DNA of 64,000 bases from Desulfogranum japonicum DSM 18378 (GCF_000429945.1 NZ_AUCV01000003.1:124001-188000); one strand, 5' to 3'; shown: positions 1 through 8,791, counted from the stretch's first letter. The notes: generated by a model from the sequence alone, not told the origin. A program made the numbers and translations.

Positions 1-827
1 ATACAGCATACTGAAGAGCAGTACTCGTTATTGCAGTGGTTTTTATCCCGGCTGCCCACGCACTGCAGGAAGGCGATACTCTTGGGAGATGAATTATCCG
101 ATGGTCTGGCCAATACTCCACCGGTGGGCCCGGTGGGGGCAAGAATGCGTTCAAGCTGCATTGAGGATAGGACATTCGGGAATTTCCCAAACCCCCAGAT
201 GCTTCTTTTTTGTGGGTTGAAGGCCTGAAAACCGGGCGCGAGTATGATAGCGCCTACATGTATTTCGTGATGTTTGGGTGTATCGTGAAAAATGATGGCT
301 TCGGCCGGGCAGATGTCACGGCAGATACCACACTCTTTATCGTTTTTCAGGTGCAGGCAGACCCCGCTGTCAATTTCGTATTTTAATGGTACAGCCTGCG
401 GATATTTTATGAAAATTGCTTTGCGTGGACCAAGGCTGCAATTGAAATCATCCTCGGTTGAAACCGGGCAGATATTGGAACATTGGCCGCAGGCAATACA
501 GCGCTCCTGGTCAATGTAGCGCGGGGATTCTTTGACGTGGGCTGTAAAGTCACCCTCGGTTCCCTGAATCTGTTCAACTTCTGCCAGAGTAATGATCTTA
601 ATATTACGGTGACGGCCACATTCCACCAGTTTGGGCGCAATGATACACATTGAGCAGTCATTGGTTGGATAGGTTTTGTCAAATTGGGGCATGGCTCCAC
701 CTATTGCCCCGCTTTTTTCTATCAGGTACACGAAGAATCCAGCGTCAGCGAGGTCAAGAGCAGCCTGCATACCAGCAATGCCACCTCCGACCACCATGAC
801 TGCACCAATTTTTTTACCCTCTGGCAT
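1..827 (-). CDS. hdrA: HdrA-like FAD/iron-sulfur protein (partial, runs off the left edge)
   Basis: The minus-strand frame opens at ATG 827 and stays open to base 1, so about 275 N-terminal residues are visible. An in-frame TGA 2 bases upstream of the ATG fixes this start. A Rossmann motif near the N-terminus (GGGIAGMQAA) binds FAD. It is followed by the Cys segment DCSMCIIAPKLVECGRH seen in HdrA and QmoA/B proteins, then two ferredoxin-type motifs (CIACGQCSNICP and CGICRDICP). These are hallmarks of heterodisulfide reductase subunit A, which bifurcates or relays electrons in the cytoplasm. It lies downstream of an HdrD-like gene on the same strand, 198 bases away, and both probably form one electron-transfer module. 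Whether it is HdrA proper or a Qmo paralogue cannot be settled without the missing C-terminus. Confidence 0.9.
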   Translation of the reverse strand, partial: MPEGKKIGAVMVVGGGIAGMQAALDLADAGFFVYLIEKSGAIGGAMPQFDKTYPTNDCSMCIIAPKLVECGRHRNIKIITLAEVEQIQGTEGDFTAHVKESPRYIDQERCIACGQCSNICPVSTEDDFNCSLGPRKAIFIKYPQAVPLKYEIDSGVCLHLKNDKECGICRDICPAEAIIFHDTPKHHEIHVGAIILAPGFQAFNPQKRSIWGFGKFPNVLSSMQLERILAPTGPTGGVLARPSDNSSPKSIAFLQCVGSRDKNHCNNEYCSSVCC

Positions 828-1025
828 GAATCAGCAACCTGTGTAGTTTCCCTTGGGGACAAAGCTGTCCCGGCGGTTGGTATTGTCTATTTCTGGGTGC
901 ATACGAGAGTGCCCGGTTTCGCAAATCGCTATGATAAAGGTGAATTATCTGCTGCATCATACTCTGTGCCGGGGTAGCAAAGCCGTGATACGCCTCAGGT
1001 TCTCGGGCGTGAAATACTTTCGATT

Positions 1026-2483
1026 TCAGGAAAGTACCCTGGTCAGTGATTGTGCAACCAGCTCCCATATGTATTTTACTTCGATATCAAGATCAAACTC
1101 ACGATTTAGAGATTTTTCCATTTGATCTTTGCAGTTATGACATGAAGTCACTATCAGCTTTGCCTTTGATTCTTTGATCTGGCGGGCTTTTTTGCTGCCA
1201 TAATATACGCGTTCCACGGTGTAGGGGCTTGCCCAGGCGCCACCGCCAGCGCCGCAGCAATAGGTGTCGTTTCTGTTTGGCAGAAGTTCTGTGTAGTTGG
1301 GGCAACATGCCTGAACAATTGCCCGGCTCTCCTCGTAGAAAGCGTTGCCAAAAGTTTTCAGGGATTTTCTTCCGTAATTACATGAGTCATGGATAGCCGT
1401 CAGCTGGGTGTGGGTGGTGTTATCCAGAGTTATTCTTTTCTCACTGATATACTCCATTAACAGATCGAAAACAGAGTAGACAGTGAATTTTTCCAGAGTT
1501 TCCGGAAACCATCGCTGCAATCCGAGTCTGGTTGCATAGTAGGCATGCCCGCATTCAGGGAGGAGCAAAGCCTGACAGTTTAGCCGCTCCATGTTGTCGA
1601 CAATACGTTCAACAATGGTTTTCATGGCGTTGTCGTCACCTGAGTAGAGCGCCCAGTTTACGCCTTCCCAGTTTTCCGACGAAATAGTCCAGGATTCCTT
1701 GGCTGCGTGGAATATTCGCCACCACCATGTCATGTTTTCCGGTTGGGCAAAAGGTTCCTTGGAATTTATGGTGATAAGGAGTCTGGAGCCACGAACATCT
1801 ATGGGGGTGCTGAAGCCAGGACAGTCGCTGTTGTGTAACTCTTTCCCCAGAGAAGAAAGCAGGTCCATGAAATCAGTCTTTGGAATGCCGAGATTATTCC
1901 CTTTTTCAAGGCAGGTGGTGATCCCCTTTTGTATAGGGCTTGGCACTTTACCACGGGGCCTGCTGGCTCTCAGGGCACGCATGAGTTCAACGATACGAAC
2001 ATTCATCGGGCAGGATTCTTCACAACGCCCACATAGAGTGCATTTCCATGGCCAATCAGAGGCCAGAAGTTCTTCTTCAAAGCCCAAAAAGGCCATGCGA
2101 ACAATTTTTCTTGGATCAAGGCCGTCAACACCTGAAATCGGACAGGAACTGGCACAGCTGCCACATGTATTGCAGGTGTCTGCAAGGGCAGGTTCGCTGT
2201 ACAGGCTGCTGCTTTTGCCGGTAAGAAGGCTTGGTTCCGTGTCAAAATTGTCTATTGGGAGCTCTGTGTCGAGGGGGGGCTGGACAGGGGATTGCGTAAC
2301 ATCAATACGAGGTGTGCGTCCATACTTTTCGCATAATTTACGGTAATCTTCCAGCTGGATAAGGTAACGCCTTCCCGGTCCTTCCTGAGCAGGGAGGGTG
2401 CCGGAGTTGATCCAGTTTCGAATGGTGTTTCTGTGAACCCCGAATTCTTCGGCCAGTTCGTTGACTTTGACTTCGTAAACCAT
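1026..2483 (-). CDS. HdrD-like iron-sulfur protein with N-terminal MerR/excisionase-type HTH
   Basis: The protein has 485 residues from ATG 2483. The reading frame continues upstream to 2624, but that extension is basic and low-quality, while residue 1 here opens directly into a helix-turn-helix. Residues 6-32 (VNELAEEFGVHRNTIRNWIN) plus a following GRRY wing resemble excisionase/MerR DNA-binding domains. After a linker come two [4Fe-4S] motifs, CNTCGSCASSCP (Cys104-114) and CTLCGRCEESCP (Cys148-158). A C-terminal cysteine-rich CCG domain follows, with SCNYGR, CCGAGGG (409-415) and SCHNCKD, as in HdrD/HdrB, where it holds the catalytic non-cubane cluster. Only one complete CCG domain is evident; the first looks degenerate. 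The context is an HdrA-like gene downstream. A redox enzyme fused to a DNA-binding domain could sense its own redox state, which is inference. Confidence 0.85.
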   Translation of the reverse strand: MVYEVKVNELAEEFGVHRNTIRNWINSGTLPAQEGPGRRYLIQLEDYRKLCEKYGRTPRIDVTQSPVQPPLDTELPIDNFDTEPSLLTGKSSSLYSEPALADTCNTCGSCASSCPISGVDGLDPRKIVRMAFLGFEEELLASDWPWKCTLCGRCEESCPMNVRIVELMRALRASRPRGKVPSPIQKGITTCLEKGNNLGIPKTDFMDLLSSLGKELHNSDCPGFSTPIDVRGSRLLITINSKEPFAQPENMTWWWRIFHAAKESWTISSENWEGVNWALYSGDDNAMKTIVERIVDNMERLNCQALLLPECGHAYYATRLGLQRWFPETLEKFTVYSVFDLLMEYISEKRITLDNTTHTQLTAIHDSCNYGRKSLKTFGNAFYEESRAIVQACCPNYTELLPNRNDTYCCGAGGGAWASPYTVERVYYGSKKARQIKESKAKLIVTSCHNCKDQMEKSLNREFDLDIEVKYIWELVAQSLTRVLS

Positions 2484-2609
2484 GCTCGCGATGCATCTGT
2501 AGAGAGAAAAGAATCTACGCCTTGTCCTATGACGATGTATCTGTGGAGAAGAAGCGGACAAGAACAACCGTGGCAGGGAGTGTTTTGTGCCGGGCGGTTT
2601 AGGTCTTGT

Positions 2610-2688
2610 GTGCAAAATCCACAAAGGCGTTGTGCAAGATGTGCAATTTTGACAGTATTCATGTTTTGTGGGGATTTTGCAAGTGCAA
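2610..2688. promoter_or_regulatory. Four direct GTGCAA repeats upstream of the HTH-HdrD gene
   Basis: GTGCAA occurs at 2610, 2632, 2641 and 2683 in the same orientation within 79 bases. This is about 125-205 bases upstream of the HTH-HdrD start. Spacings of 31 and 42 between three of the copies are close to whole helical turns. They are candidate operator half-sites, possibly for the HTH domain of the gene itself. Only the repeats are seen; the function is inferred. Confidence 0.4.
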
Positions 2689-3060
2689 AATAGGTGGGAA
2701 CTGCGAATCGAGGAAAAAAAGCGGGCTTGTTGGAAAATACTCTTCAGGAGGATAGAGACAAAACAGCAGTGTATCCCCTTGACCGACTGCTGAATTTTTA
2801 GACCGTCAGGCTGCGTAATCCTAGCATCGGCACTGTGTTTTCACAAGGGTATTTTTCTTCGGCAAACACGCCTCTTTTCCAGCTGGGGGGCCTGCGGAGG
2901 TCCGTTTGTCTTGCGGTGTTCATGGGTATTCATTCTGGATTTCTTATAAATTTGAAATGAAAACAGACAGATTGCAGGTTAGCATGCCAGCAATCAGCAG
3001 GGAGGAATTCACACCATAAAGAAGACCGGTGGAGAGCGTGTAAAAATATTTTCGGTTATA
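2689..3060. other. Gene-free stretch
   Basis: The space between the divergent HTH-HdrD and response-regulator genes contains no convincing coding sequence. A Shine-Dalgarno-like AGGAGGATAG near 2747 is followed only by a 10-codon frame. I see no clear terminator or RNA fold. Confidence 0.5.
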
Positions 3061-3090
3061 TTGGAATGGTTGCCGGGAGAGTGCTACACT
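3061..3090 (+). promoter_or_regulatory. Sigma-70-like promoter for the GGDEF response regulator
   Basis: TTGGAA at 3061-3066 and TACACT at 3085-3090 are separated by 18 bases. Each box matches the consensus at four of six positions. It lies about 100 bases before the ATG at 3193 and is a pattern match only. Confidence 0.4.
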
Positions 3091-3192
3091 AACAGTATGT
3101 ACGATATTGTATTCATAATCCTTTTCTACCTGGCCAGGTATGAAAATGATGACAGAGACTTTTTAATTGAATTTTAGCTGTTTAGGCAGAAA

Positions 3193-4533
3193 ATGAACCA
3201 AGAGCAGAATCCTCCAACAGTGCTGGTTGTGGATGACAGTGCAACCATGCGAACCATTATACGCCGTGAGCTGAATGCAGAAGGCTATGAAACAATTCTC
3301 TTTCAGGATGGTCTGGAGGCCGTGAGTTCCCTCGCCTGGATGGAGAGCCCGCCAGATTTGATTACACTGGATATTGATATGCCTCGAATGGATGGCTTCA
3401 CATGCTGTGAGTTGTTACGACAGCAGGAAGCCAAGGGACTTTTTGGTAAAGAGGCGTCTCCTGTGCCGGTGCTTTTTGTTTCTGCAAACGATACCATGGA
3501 AAATAGACGCCGGGGATTCCAGCTAGGCAGCCTGGAGTTTATTTCCAAGCCATTTAAAAGAGGTGATATCGCAAAGGCGGTCAATCGGTTGCTCAAGCCA
3601 GAAAAGGAATATGAAGGCATGGGAGTGCTACTTGTTGACGACGATCCTTTGGTCAGGCAACTGGTATCAAATTCGCTGAAGTGCATTGGGGTTACCATTT
3701 TTGAAGCATGTGACGGTCAGGAAGGATATGACCTGTTTCTTGCAAATTATAAGCATATCGATCTGGTGATTTTTGACATATGTATGCCAAGGATGAATGG
3801 CGATGAGTTCTTGTATTTGCTCCGGCAGTTACCCCAGGCAGAAAATTTGCAAACATTGTTTTTCAGTGGAAACGCCAATACTGATATGATTCTCACAATG
3901 TTTCGAATGGGTGTTAGAGATTACCTGGTAAAACCCTTTATTGCTGAAGAGTTGCTTGCGCGAGTAAGGAACCAACTGGATCTGCGCAATTATATTAACC
4001 AGCTTGAAAAGGTAAACCAGAACCTTTACGAACTTGCAGTAAGAGATAGCCTGACAGGGCTCTACAACAAGCGCTATTTCAATGAAAACACCCAGGCAAT
4101 GGTTGCCCGGCACACGCGCAATGGGCAGATACTGAGTTGTCTTTTTTTTGATATCGATTTTTTTAAAAAGGTCAACGATTCCTGTGGCCATGCTTTTGGT
4201 GATTATGTACTGAAAACCATAGGGGAACTCTTGTTGAAAAACACTCGCGCAGGTGATCTGGTAGCACGTTATGGGGGAGAAGAATTTGTCATTGCTTTGC
4301 CTGATACCGATCTGCAATCAGCACACGGGAAAGCAGAGCAACTCCGGAAGCTGGTGGAAAGTACCTCTTTTGCCGACCGTGAGCAAACATGGAAGGTGAC
4401 TATCAGTATCGGTGTTTCCTGTATACCTGTAAACGACGGCAAGGGCGCTAATGTCCAGCTTTTGCTGGAGCAGGCAGACCAGGCCTTGTATCGTGCCAAA
4501 GAGGGCGGTCGGAATCAGGTGGTGAGCTTTTAG
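3193..4533 (+). CDS. Response regulator with two REC domains and a GGDEF diguanylate cyclase domain
   Basis: This 446-residue protein has PleD-like architecture. REC1 (about 10-130) has acidic pocket DD14-15, phospho-acceptor Asp60 in LDIDMPRMDG and the Lys of SKPF. REC2 (about 145-262) has Asp195 in FDICMPRMNG and KPF. The GGDEF domain (about 280-445) has an intact A-site GGEEF at 361-365, preceded by an RxxD product-inhibition site RAGD at 352-355. It should make cyclic di-GMP on phosphorylation and be feedback inhibited. No histidine kinase is adjacent. Two PilZ proteins in the flagellar cluster of this window are plausible readers of its product. The ribosome binding site is weak (AGGCAG). 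A strong terminator follows. Confidence 0.95.
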   Translation: MNQEQNPPTVLVVDDSATMRTIIRRELNAEGYETILFQDGLEAVSSLAWMESPPDLITLDIDMPRMDGFTCCELLRQQEAKGLFGKEASPVPVLFVSANDTMENRRRGFQLGSLEFISKPFKRGDIAKAVNRLLKPEKEYEGMGVLLVDDDPLVRQLVSNSLKCIGVTIFEACDGQEGYDLFLANYKHIDLVIFDICMPRMNGDEFLYLLRQLPQAENLQTLFFSGNANTDMILTMFRMGVRDYLVKPFIAEELLARVRNQLDLRNYINQLEKVNQNLYELAVRDSLTGLYNKRYFNENTQAMVARHTRNGQILSCLFFDIDFFKKVNDSCGHAFGDYVLKTIGELLLKNTRAGDLVARYGGEEFVIALPDTDLQSAHGKAEQLRKLVESTSFADREQTWKVTISIGVSCIPVNDGKGANVQLLLEQADQALYRAKEGGRNQVVSF

Positions 4534-4534
4534 T

Positions 4535-4567
4535 TCCCCAAAGGGTGTCTTGGGGATTCTTTTTTTC
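4535..4567 (+). terminator. Rho-independent terminator after the GGDEF gene
   Basis: A 7-bp stem TCCCCAA/TTGGGGA with an 8-base loop starts 2 bases after the stop codon and is followed by a run rich in T (4557-4567). Confidence 0.85.
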
Positions 4568-4651
4568 TCCAGGACGGTATTGTTTCTGAAAAATAGTGTT
4601 TGCAATATTAAGTGGGCGGAGGTGCATCTTTTACTGAGTAACAACAGCCAG

Positions 4652-5629
4652 TCATCTGCCTGTGGCCTCAAGTATCTTGACCAGTAGCTTCTGGACCTGA
4701 GGTTCTTGGTAAAAATCAAGTCCTTTGAGGTCGGCTACCTTGGTGCGGAATGATTGTATATCCGGATGCTCTTCCACTATCATCCCTTTTTCCTTTAACA
4801 CCTGAAGGCGTTCAGCTTCATCTGCCCGGTTAGCCTGCCGCTGATAGACAGCCGCCTGATACATTGCGTTCTGGACGAGTTGCTGTGTCTGAGCAGATTG
4901 CTTCTTCCACCAGAGCGTGGAGGCAAGGTCAATGTGGGCGGAATATGTATGATTGGTCGTGGTAAGGTATTTCTGCACTTCAAAAAAATTGTAAACTTCC
5001 ATGACCCAGAGCGGATTCTCCTGTCCGTCTATCACCCCTCTTTCAAGATCAGAGTAAATGGGCCAGGGCATTGGAGTCGGCAGGGCTCCCAGGGCTTGCC
5101 ATGTCGCCTTATGTAGCGGAGCGGATGTTACCCTGATTTTCAGGCCTTTTACGTCGTCCGCTGTTTTTACGGGCTGGCGGCTGTTGGACAGGCTGCGAAA
5201 ACCATTTTCAGAAAAAGCCAACCCCTTAAACCCGAGGGGATCGAGGGCGTTGAAGATTTCTTTTCCCAGGGGGCCGTCAAGAATTTCGTCGGCTTGCTGT
5301 GGACTTTCAAACAGAAAAGGATAATTGATGACCCGTACGATGGGGGTAAAACTTTCAAGGGATTTGAGCGTCACAACGGCCAGTTGGATCGTTCCTTTTT
5401 GGAGTTGCTGCAATATTTTGGTCTCATCGCCTATTGAGGCTGAATGCGAGATTTTTACCGTAAGTTGTCCATCGGAGCTATCTTCTAAGATTTTTTTGAA
5501 TCTTTCTGCTGCAATATTTTGGGCTGCCCCAGGTGCTGTTACCACTCCCAAATGTAATTGCCGGGCAGCTCCCTGGGAAGGGGGGGGGACTAGAAAGAAA
5601 CAGAGAAACAACCAGATGAGTTTTTGCAT
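4652..5629 (-). CDS. dctP: TRAP transporter solute-binding protein (DctP family), orphan
   Basis: The 325-residue protein has a Sec signal peptide (hydrophobic residues 4-18, cleavage probably near QGAA) and a mature part typical of DctP/TAXI-type extracytoplasmic binding proteins. Family landmarks are an early LGVVTAPGAAQN strand, the FPFLFESP-like segment NYPFLFESPQQAD, the GLKIRV strand, and PTPMPWPIYSDLERGVIDGQENP, which in the family sets ligand contacts. It should bind an organic acid or similar anion in the periplasm and hand it to a DctQM permease. No DctQ or DctM gene lies beside it here, so its permease must be elsewhere, or it serves a sensor. It is convergent with the GGDEF gene. 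Confidence 0.9.
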   Translation of the reverse strand: MQKLIWLFLCFFLVPPPSQGAARQLHLGVVTAPGAAQNIAAERFKKILEDSSDGQLTVKISHSASIGDETKILQQLQKGTIQLAVVTLKSLESFTPIVRVINYPFLFESPQQADEILDGPLGKEIFNALDPLGFKGLAFSENGFRSLSNSRQPVKTADDVKGLKIRVTSAPLHKATWQALGALPTPMPWPIYSDLERGVIDGQENPLWVMEVYNFFEVQKYLTTTNHTYSAHIDLASTLWWKKQSAQTQQLVQNAMYQAAVYQRQANRADEAERLQVLKEKGMIVEEHPDIQSFRTKVADLKGLDFYQEPQVQKLLVKILEATGR

Positions 5630-5851
5630 AACATAGCCCTGTTTTGGTTACGGTTTTACATGTAAATGATTATATGGGATATGCCCCCAAGATTCTAATA
5701 AGACCTCTGTTTTTCTGCAAATATCAAAAAAAAATTTGTGCCGGGAAAGAGGGGGAAATTGTACTGTCGGGATTGCCGTGCTATGTTTCTTGAGTTCCAA
5801 CTGTTCGCTTGAATACTGGTGGCTGATTGAGAATTGCATGGTTCAACAGGT

Positions 5852-6181
5852 TCAGTGTTCTGTTCCGAGGACTTTGGCAATGATCGTCTGTTTAGTTATT
5901 GCGTCCGGTTCCGGTGTTTTCCAGCTTATAAACTGATGTATGACACGGGCGAAACTGCCGTTATCCTTTTTACAAAGTTCACAGATGGACTGGGCGTTGT
6001 CCTTGTACATGAGTATCTTACTGGCTGGATCGCCGTGTTTATCTACAGCCGCCATCTTTCTGCAGCCACAATTCAGGCGAATTACTGCTACGCCAATGGC
6101 ATCAGGGCTCCCTTCAATGATAGCTTCAATCATAGCCTGTTCGCCCTGTTCCGGGGTTGATCGTTGTTTTTTCTGTTTCAT
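5852..6181 (-). CDS. Conserved-looking small protein with CxC and CxxC pairs
   Basis: About 109 residues from ATG 6181, chosen because an AGG Shine-Dalgarno lies 6 bases before it; the frame also runs upstream to 6268. I do not recognise the family. The visible features are a charged N-terminus, a hydrophobic strand (AIGVAVIRL), then NCGCRKM, and later ICELCKKDNG. The Cys pairs are about 30 residues apart and could form one zinc or iron-sulfur site. The composition looks like a real soluble protein rather than a shadow frame. It is transcribed away from the ferredoxin gene and upstream of the TRAP binding protein on the same strand, about 220 bases apart. Confidence 0.6.
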   Translation of the reverse strand: MKQKKQRSTPEQGEQAMIEAIIEGSPDAIGVAVIRLNCGCRKMAAVDKHGDPASKILMYKDNAQSICELCKKDNGSFARVIHQFISWKTPEPDAITKQTIIAKVLGTEH

Positions 6182-6419
6182 GAAACCTGCCAATTTTCGT
6201 GTCTCGGAAAAAAGAGACCTGTTTAACGTTACATGTATTGTTTTTCCACAGCGCTGTGGATGAATCATGCGTGGATCAGAAGATTAAGTTATTCCTAACT
6301 GGGCAGTTGGGTCAATATAAAAGCGTGTTTTTTTTTCAATGATATAAAAAATATCCATTCCAGATTGTTAACTCCTGCGCTCATTGATTTTTATATGGAT
6401 GCGCTCCGCATATTTTATC

Positions 6420-6448
6420 TTGACAAAGACATCCCGGTCCTGTAGAGG
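6420..6448 (+). promoter_or_regulatory. Possible sigma-70 promoter for the ferredoxin gene
   Basis: A perfect TTGACA at 6420-6425 is followed 17 bases later by a poor -10 box, TAGAGG. It sits about 100 bases before the ferredoxin start codon. The weak -10 box keeps confidence low. Confidence 0.3.
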
Positions 6449-6545
6449 AAAATCAATTTTGCTTGCTCGTTTTACTTTGCGCAAAAGGATTACCTACCCG
6501 CAGAGGTAGTAACATTTTTAATCTATTTTTTTTGGAGGTAGTATC

Positions 6546-6731
6546 ATGTGGGAGATCGTTGTTGATAAAGATAAATGTACTGGTGATGAAGAGTGTGTAG
6601 CAGCTTGCCCAGCTCAGGTTTTCGAAATGGTTGACGGAAAAGCCGAGCCTGTAGAAGCTGATGAGTGTCTGGGATGTGAAACCTGTGTAGAGGTTTGTCC
6701 TGAAGGTGCTATCACCGTTACAGAAGTGTAA
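6546..6731 (+). CDS. 7-Fe type ferredoxin ([3Fe-4S]/[4Fe-4S]) like D. africanus ferredoxin III
   Basis: The acidic 61-residue protein has a strong ribosome binding site (GGAGG, 7 bases before ATG). It has seven cysteines. The C-terminal half has the classical [12 protein letters not shown] motif (Cys41, 44, 47, 51) for a [4Fe-4S] cluster. The N-terminal half reads [12 protein letters not shown], with Asp14 at the place of the second cysteine. The same CxxDxxCxxxCP pattern occurs in D. africanus ferredoxin III and Pyrococcus furiosus ferredoxin, where it gives a [3Fe-4S] cluster that can take up a fourth metal. It is a monocistronic cytoplasmic electron carrier with its own terminator, and probably highly expressed. 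Confidence 0.95.
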   Translation: MWEIVVDKDKCTGDEECVAACPAQVFEMVDGKAEPVEADECLGCETCVEVCPEGAITVTEV

Positions 6732-6732
6732 G

Positions 6733-6755
6733 TTTCGTCGTTTTAGCAGACGAAA
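6733..6755 (+). other. Hairpin directly after the ferredoxin stop codon
   Basis: A perfect 7-bp stem TTTCGTC/GACGAAA with a 9-base loop starts right after the stop codon. It lies ahead of the true terminator and may protect the mRNA 3' end. Confidence 0.5.
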
Positions 6756-6760
6756 TTATA

Positions 6761-6795
6761 TAAGCCCACTCCGCTGGAGTGGGCTTATCGTGTTT
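6761..6795 (+). terminator. Terminator of the ferredoxin gene
   Basis: The palindrome TAAGCCCACTCC/GGAGTGGGCTTA has a 3-base loop and is followed by TCGTGTTTT. The stem is very strong and the T tract short. Confidence 0.8.
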
Positions 6796-6984
6796 TAGGG
6801 ACTTTTTCTGATTTTCTCCAGATCAAGATCCTGTGATCGATTTTTTCATGACAGGGGGCGTGCCACCCTCTGACTGAAATCGCCTGTTGCTATATTTTAC
6901 GCTTTCTTTCTTGCAAGTTCCGGTTGTTCAGTTGTTTCTCAGAAAAGAGTGAGAAAGCCGGGACAGGTATGTTTAGGGATTACC

Positions 6985-7419
6985 ATGTCGTTGAAACCGG
7001 CTGTCAGTAGGTCTGTTCATCTTTTTGCCGCACCGTTTCTCTGGACGGCTGTGGGCTTCATGCTTATATATCGTGGCTGTGGTTGGATACCAGTCCATAG
7101 TCGTTTCTATCTACTCACATTAGCAATGCTTGTCGGCACACTCAAATCTGTGCTGATTCTTGATAAAACTGCCCGAAAGTCCATACAGCGAATTGCGGCG
7201 TTTCAAGACGGAACCTGTCTTGGTGCCGTGTATTCGTGGAAGAGCTGGTTATTGGTCTTTGGCATGATGCTTACGGGAGTGGTGGTACGCAGGATTGGAG
7301 CGGTAGGTTCCTGGACCGGCACCTTATATTGTGCCGTTGGCTGGGCATTGTGTTGTTCAAGTCGTTTGGGTTGGCAAGCCTGGGTGAGGAGTATACGAGG
7401 AAATGGAATCGTTAAATAG
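6985..7419 (+). CDS. Small integral membrane protein upstream of alr
   Basis: About 144 residues from ATG 6985, preceded by AGGG; an in-frame GTG at 6949 is an alternative start. Three or four hydrophobic segments are visible (about residues 15-35, 42-60, 82-100 and 108-125), with little else conserved that I can name. The last 17 bases overlap the start of alr, so the two genes are translationally coupled and co-transcribed. This suggests a link with the cell envelope, but no function can be assigned. Confidence 0.7.
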   Translation: MSLKPAVSRSVHLFAAPFLWTAVGFMLIYRGCGWIPVHSRFYLLTLAMLVGTLKSVLILDKTARKSIQRIAAFQDGTCLGAVYSWKSWLLVFGMMLTGVVVRRIGAVGSWTGTLYCAVGWALCCSSRLGWQAWVRSIRGNGIVK

Positions 7420-8542
7420 AGTTGAAATCAGTGCCGAAGCGTTGAGGCATAATTTCAACATATGCAAGAAAATGGCCGGGGAAGCCGGCGTCATGGCCAT
7501 GGTTAAGGCTGATGCTTACGGTCATGGTATGGTTGATTGTGCCCGGGTACTGGCTGCAGAAGGCGCAGCTGCTTTTGGGGTGGCTGAAGTTGTGGAGGGT
7601 GTCGTCTTGCGGAAGGCAGGTCTGACATTGCCTGTTTTTATCTTGGCGGGTATTATTCCGGATACGGTGGAAACGGCATTGCACCATGATTTAACGCCTG
7701 TGATTGTTGACGACGAAGCTATTCAAGCACTGGATGCGACTGCAGGCCGACTGCAAAAAAGAGTTGGCGTTCATTTGAAAATGGATGCGGGAATGGGGCG
7801 GCAGGGTACTGTACCTGCAGATTTTCGACGTCTTGTTGACAAGGTAAATGCCGCAAAAAATCTTTATCCCGCTGGAATTTTGGCCCATCTGCCCATGGCC
7901 GATGCTGCTGATGGCAGGCATTCAGCTATGGTACTTGATGTTTTTAACCGTTGTATTGCATCTGTACGTGATGACTTACCCGCAACATGTTGTTGTCATA
8001 TAGCTAATTCCGGTGGCTTGTTTACTGTAAAAGATGCGCAGCTGCAAATGGTGCGTCCTGGCATTTCTTTGTATGGGTACTACGCAGATGGCGAATCCGG
8101 CCGGGCAAAATATAGTGATGATGAGCTGTTGCAGCCGGTAATGCGTTTTGTAAGTCGTATCTTGCAGGTTCGCGAAGTTGCGAGTAATTCTGGGCTGGGA
8201 TACGGGCATTTGTTTACCACCACCAGGCCATCCAAAATCGCATTGATACCTGTGGGCTATGAGGACGGATATCTTCGTTGTCTCAGCAATAAGGCGGAGG
8301 TGCTTGTGCGAGGACAAAGGGCACCGGTAGTTGGACGTATTTCAATGAACCTCACGATGGTTGACGTAACAGAGATTAAAGATGTATCTGTTGGGGAAGA
8401 AGTCGTGCTTCTCGGTAAATCAGGTGATGCTGAGGTTAACGCCGACGAGATTGCATCCTGGATGGAGACTATCAGTTATGAAGTACTCTGTCTTTTTGGA
8501 AAGATGAATAATCGATATTTCATCGACGAAAGGCGTCTGTAA
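7403..8542 (+). CDS. alr: Alanine racemase
   Basis: This 379-residue fold-type III PLP enzyme interconverts L- and D-alanine for peptidoglycan. The PLP lysine is Lys35 in the signature VKADAYGHG. The second catalytic tyrosine lies in the GYEDGY segment near residue 288. The substrate-site motif GRISMN follows. The length is normal for the family. The ribosome binding site (GAGG) lies inside the end of the upstream membrane-protein gene. No other cell-wall genes are adjacent. Confidence 0.97.
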   Translation: MESLNRVEISAEALRHNFNICKKMAGEAGVMAMVKADAYGHGMVDCARVLAAEGAAAFGVAEVVEGVVLRKAGLTLPVFILAGIIPDTVETALHHDLTPVIVDDEAIQALDATAGRLQKRVGVHLKMDAGMGRQGTVPADFRRLVDKVNAAKNLYPAGILAHLPMADAADGRHSAMVLDVFNRCIASVRDDLPATCCCHIANSGGLFTVKDAQLQMVRPGISLYGYYADGESGRAKYSDDELLQPVMRFVSRILQVREVASNSGLGYGHLFTTTRPSKIALIPVGYEDGYLRCLSNKAEVLVRGQRAPVVGRISMNLTMVDVTEIKDVSVGEEVVLLGKSGDAEVNADEIASWMETISYEVLCLFGKMNNRYFIDERRL

Positions 8543-8791
8543 TCAATATAAATACAGGGAACTTGCCAAGCTTAGTTACTTTCCCTATGGGGGAGTTACA
8601 ACGAAAAAACGTCATAGCTGTCAGATGACAGAGAGCGCCTGGGGAATTCAATATTCGTGATGTGACATGCAGATTTCCCCAAGTTGTATGCGGGTATTCT
8701 TTGATAATGGAAAATCGTACCTTGGGTTTGTTCGATATTTGCCCGGTGCTATGTTTTTTTATGAACACAACCTGTGAAATAGAAAGAGAAA

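Noticed and set aside
828-1025. Possible small ORF between the two Hdr-type genes
   Set aside because: The only frame (starting MMQQII) has no ribosome binding site and no plausible composition.
3097-3177. 26-codon frame with a hydrophobic start before the GGDEF gene
   Set aside because: No ribosome binding site, unremarkable sequence; it may be a leader but cannot be supported.
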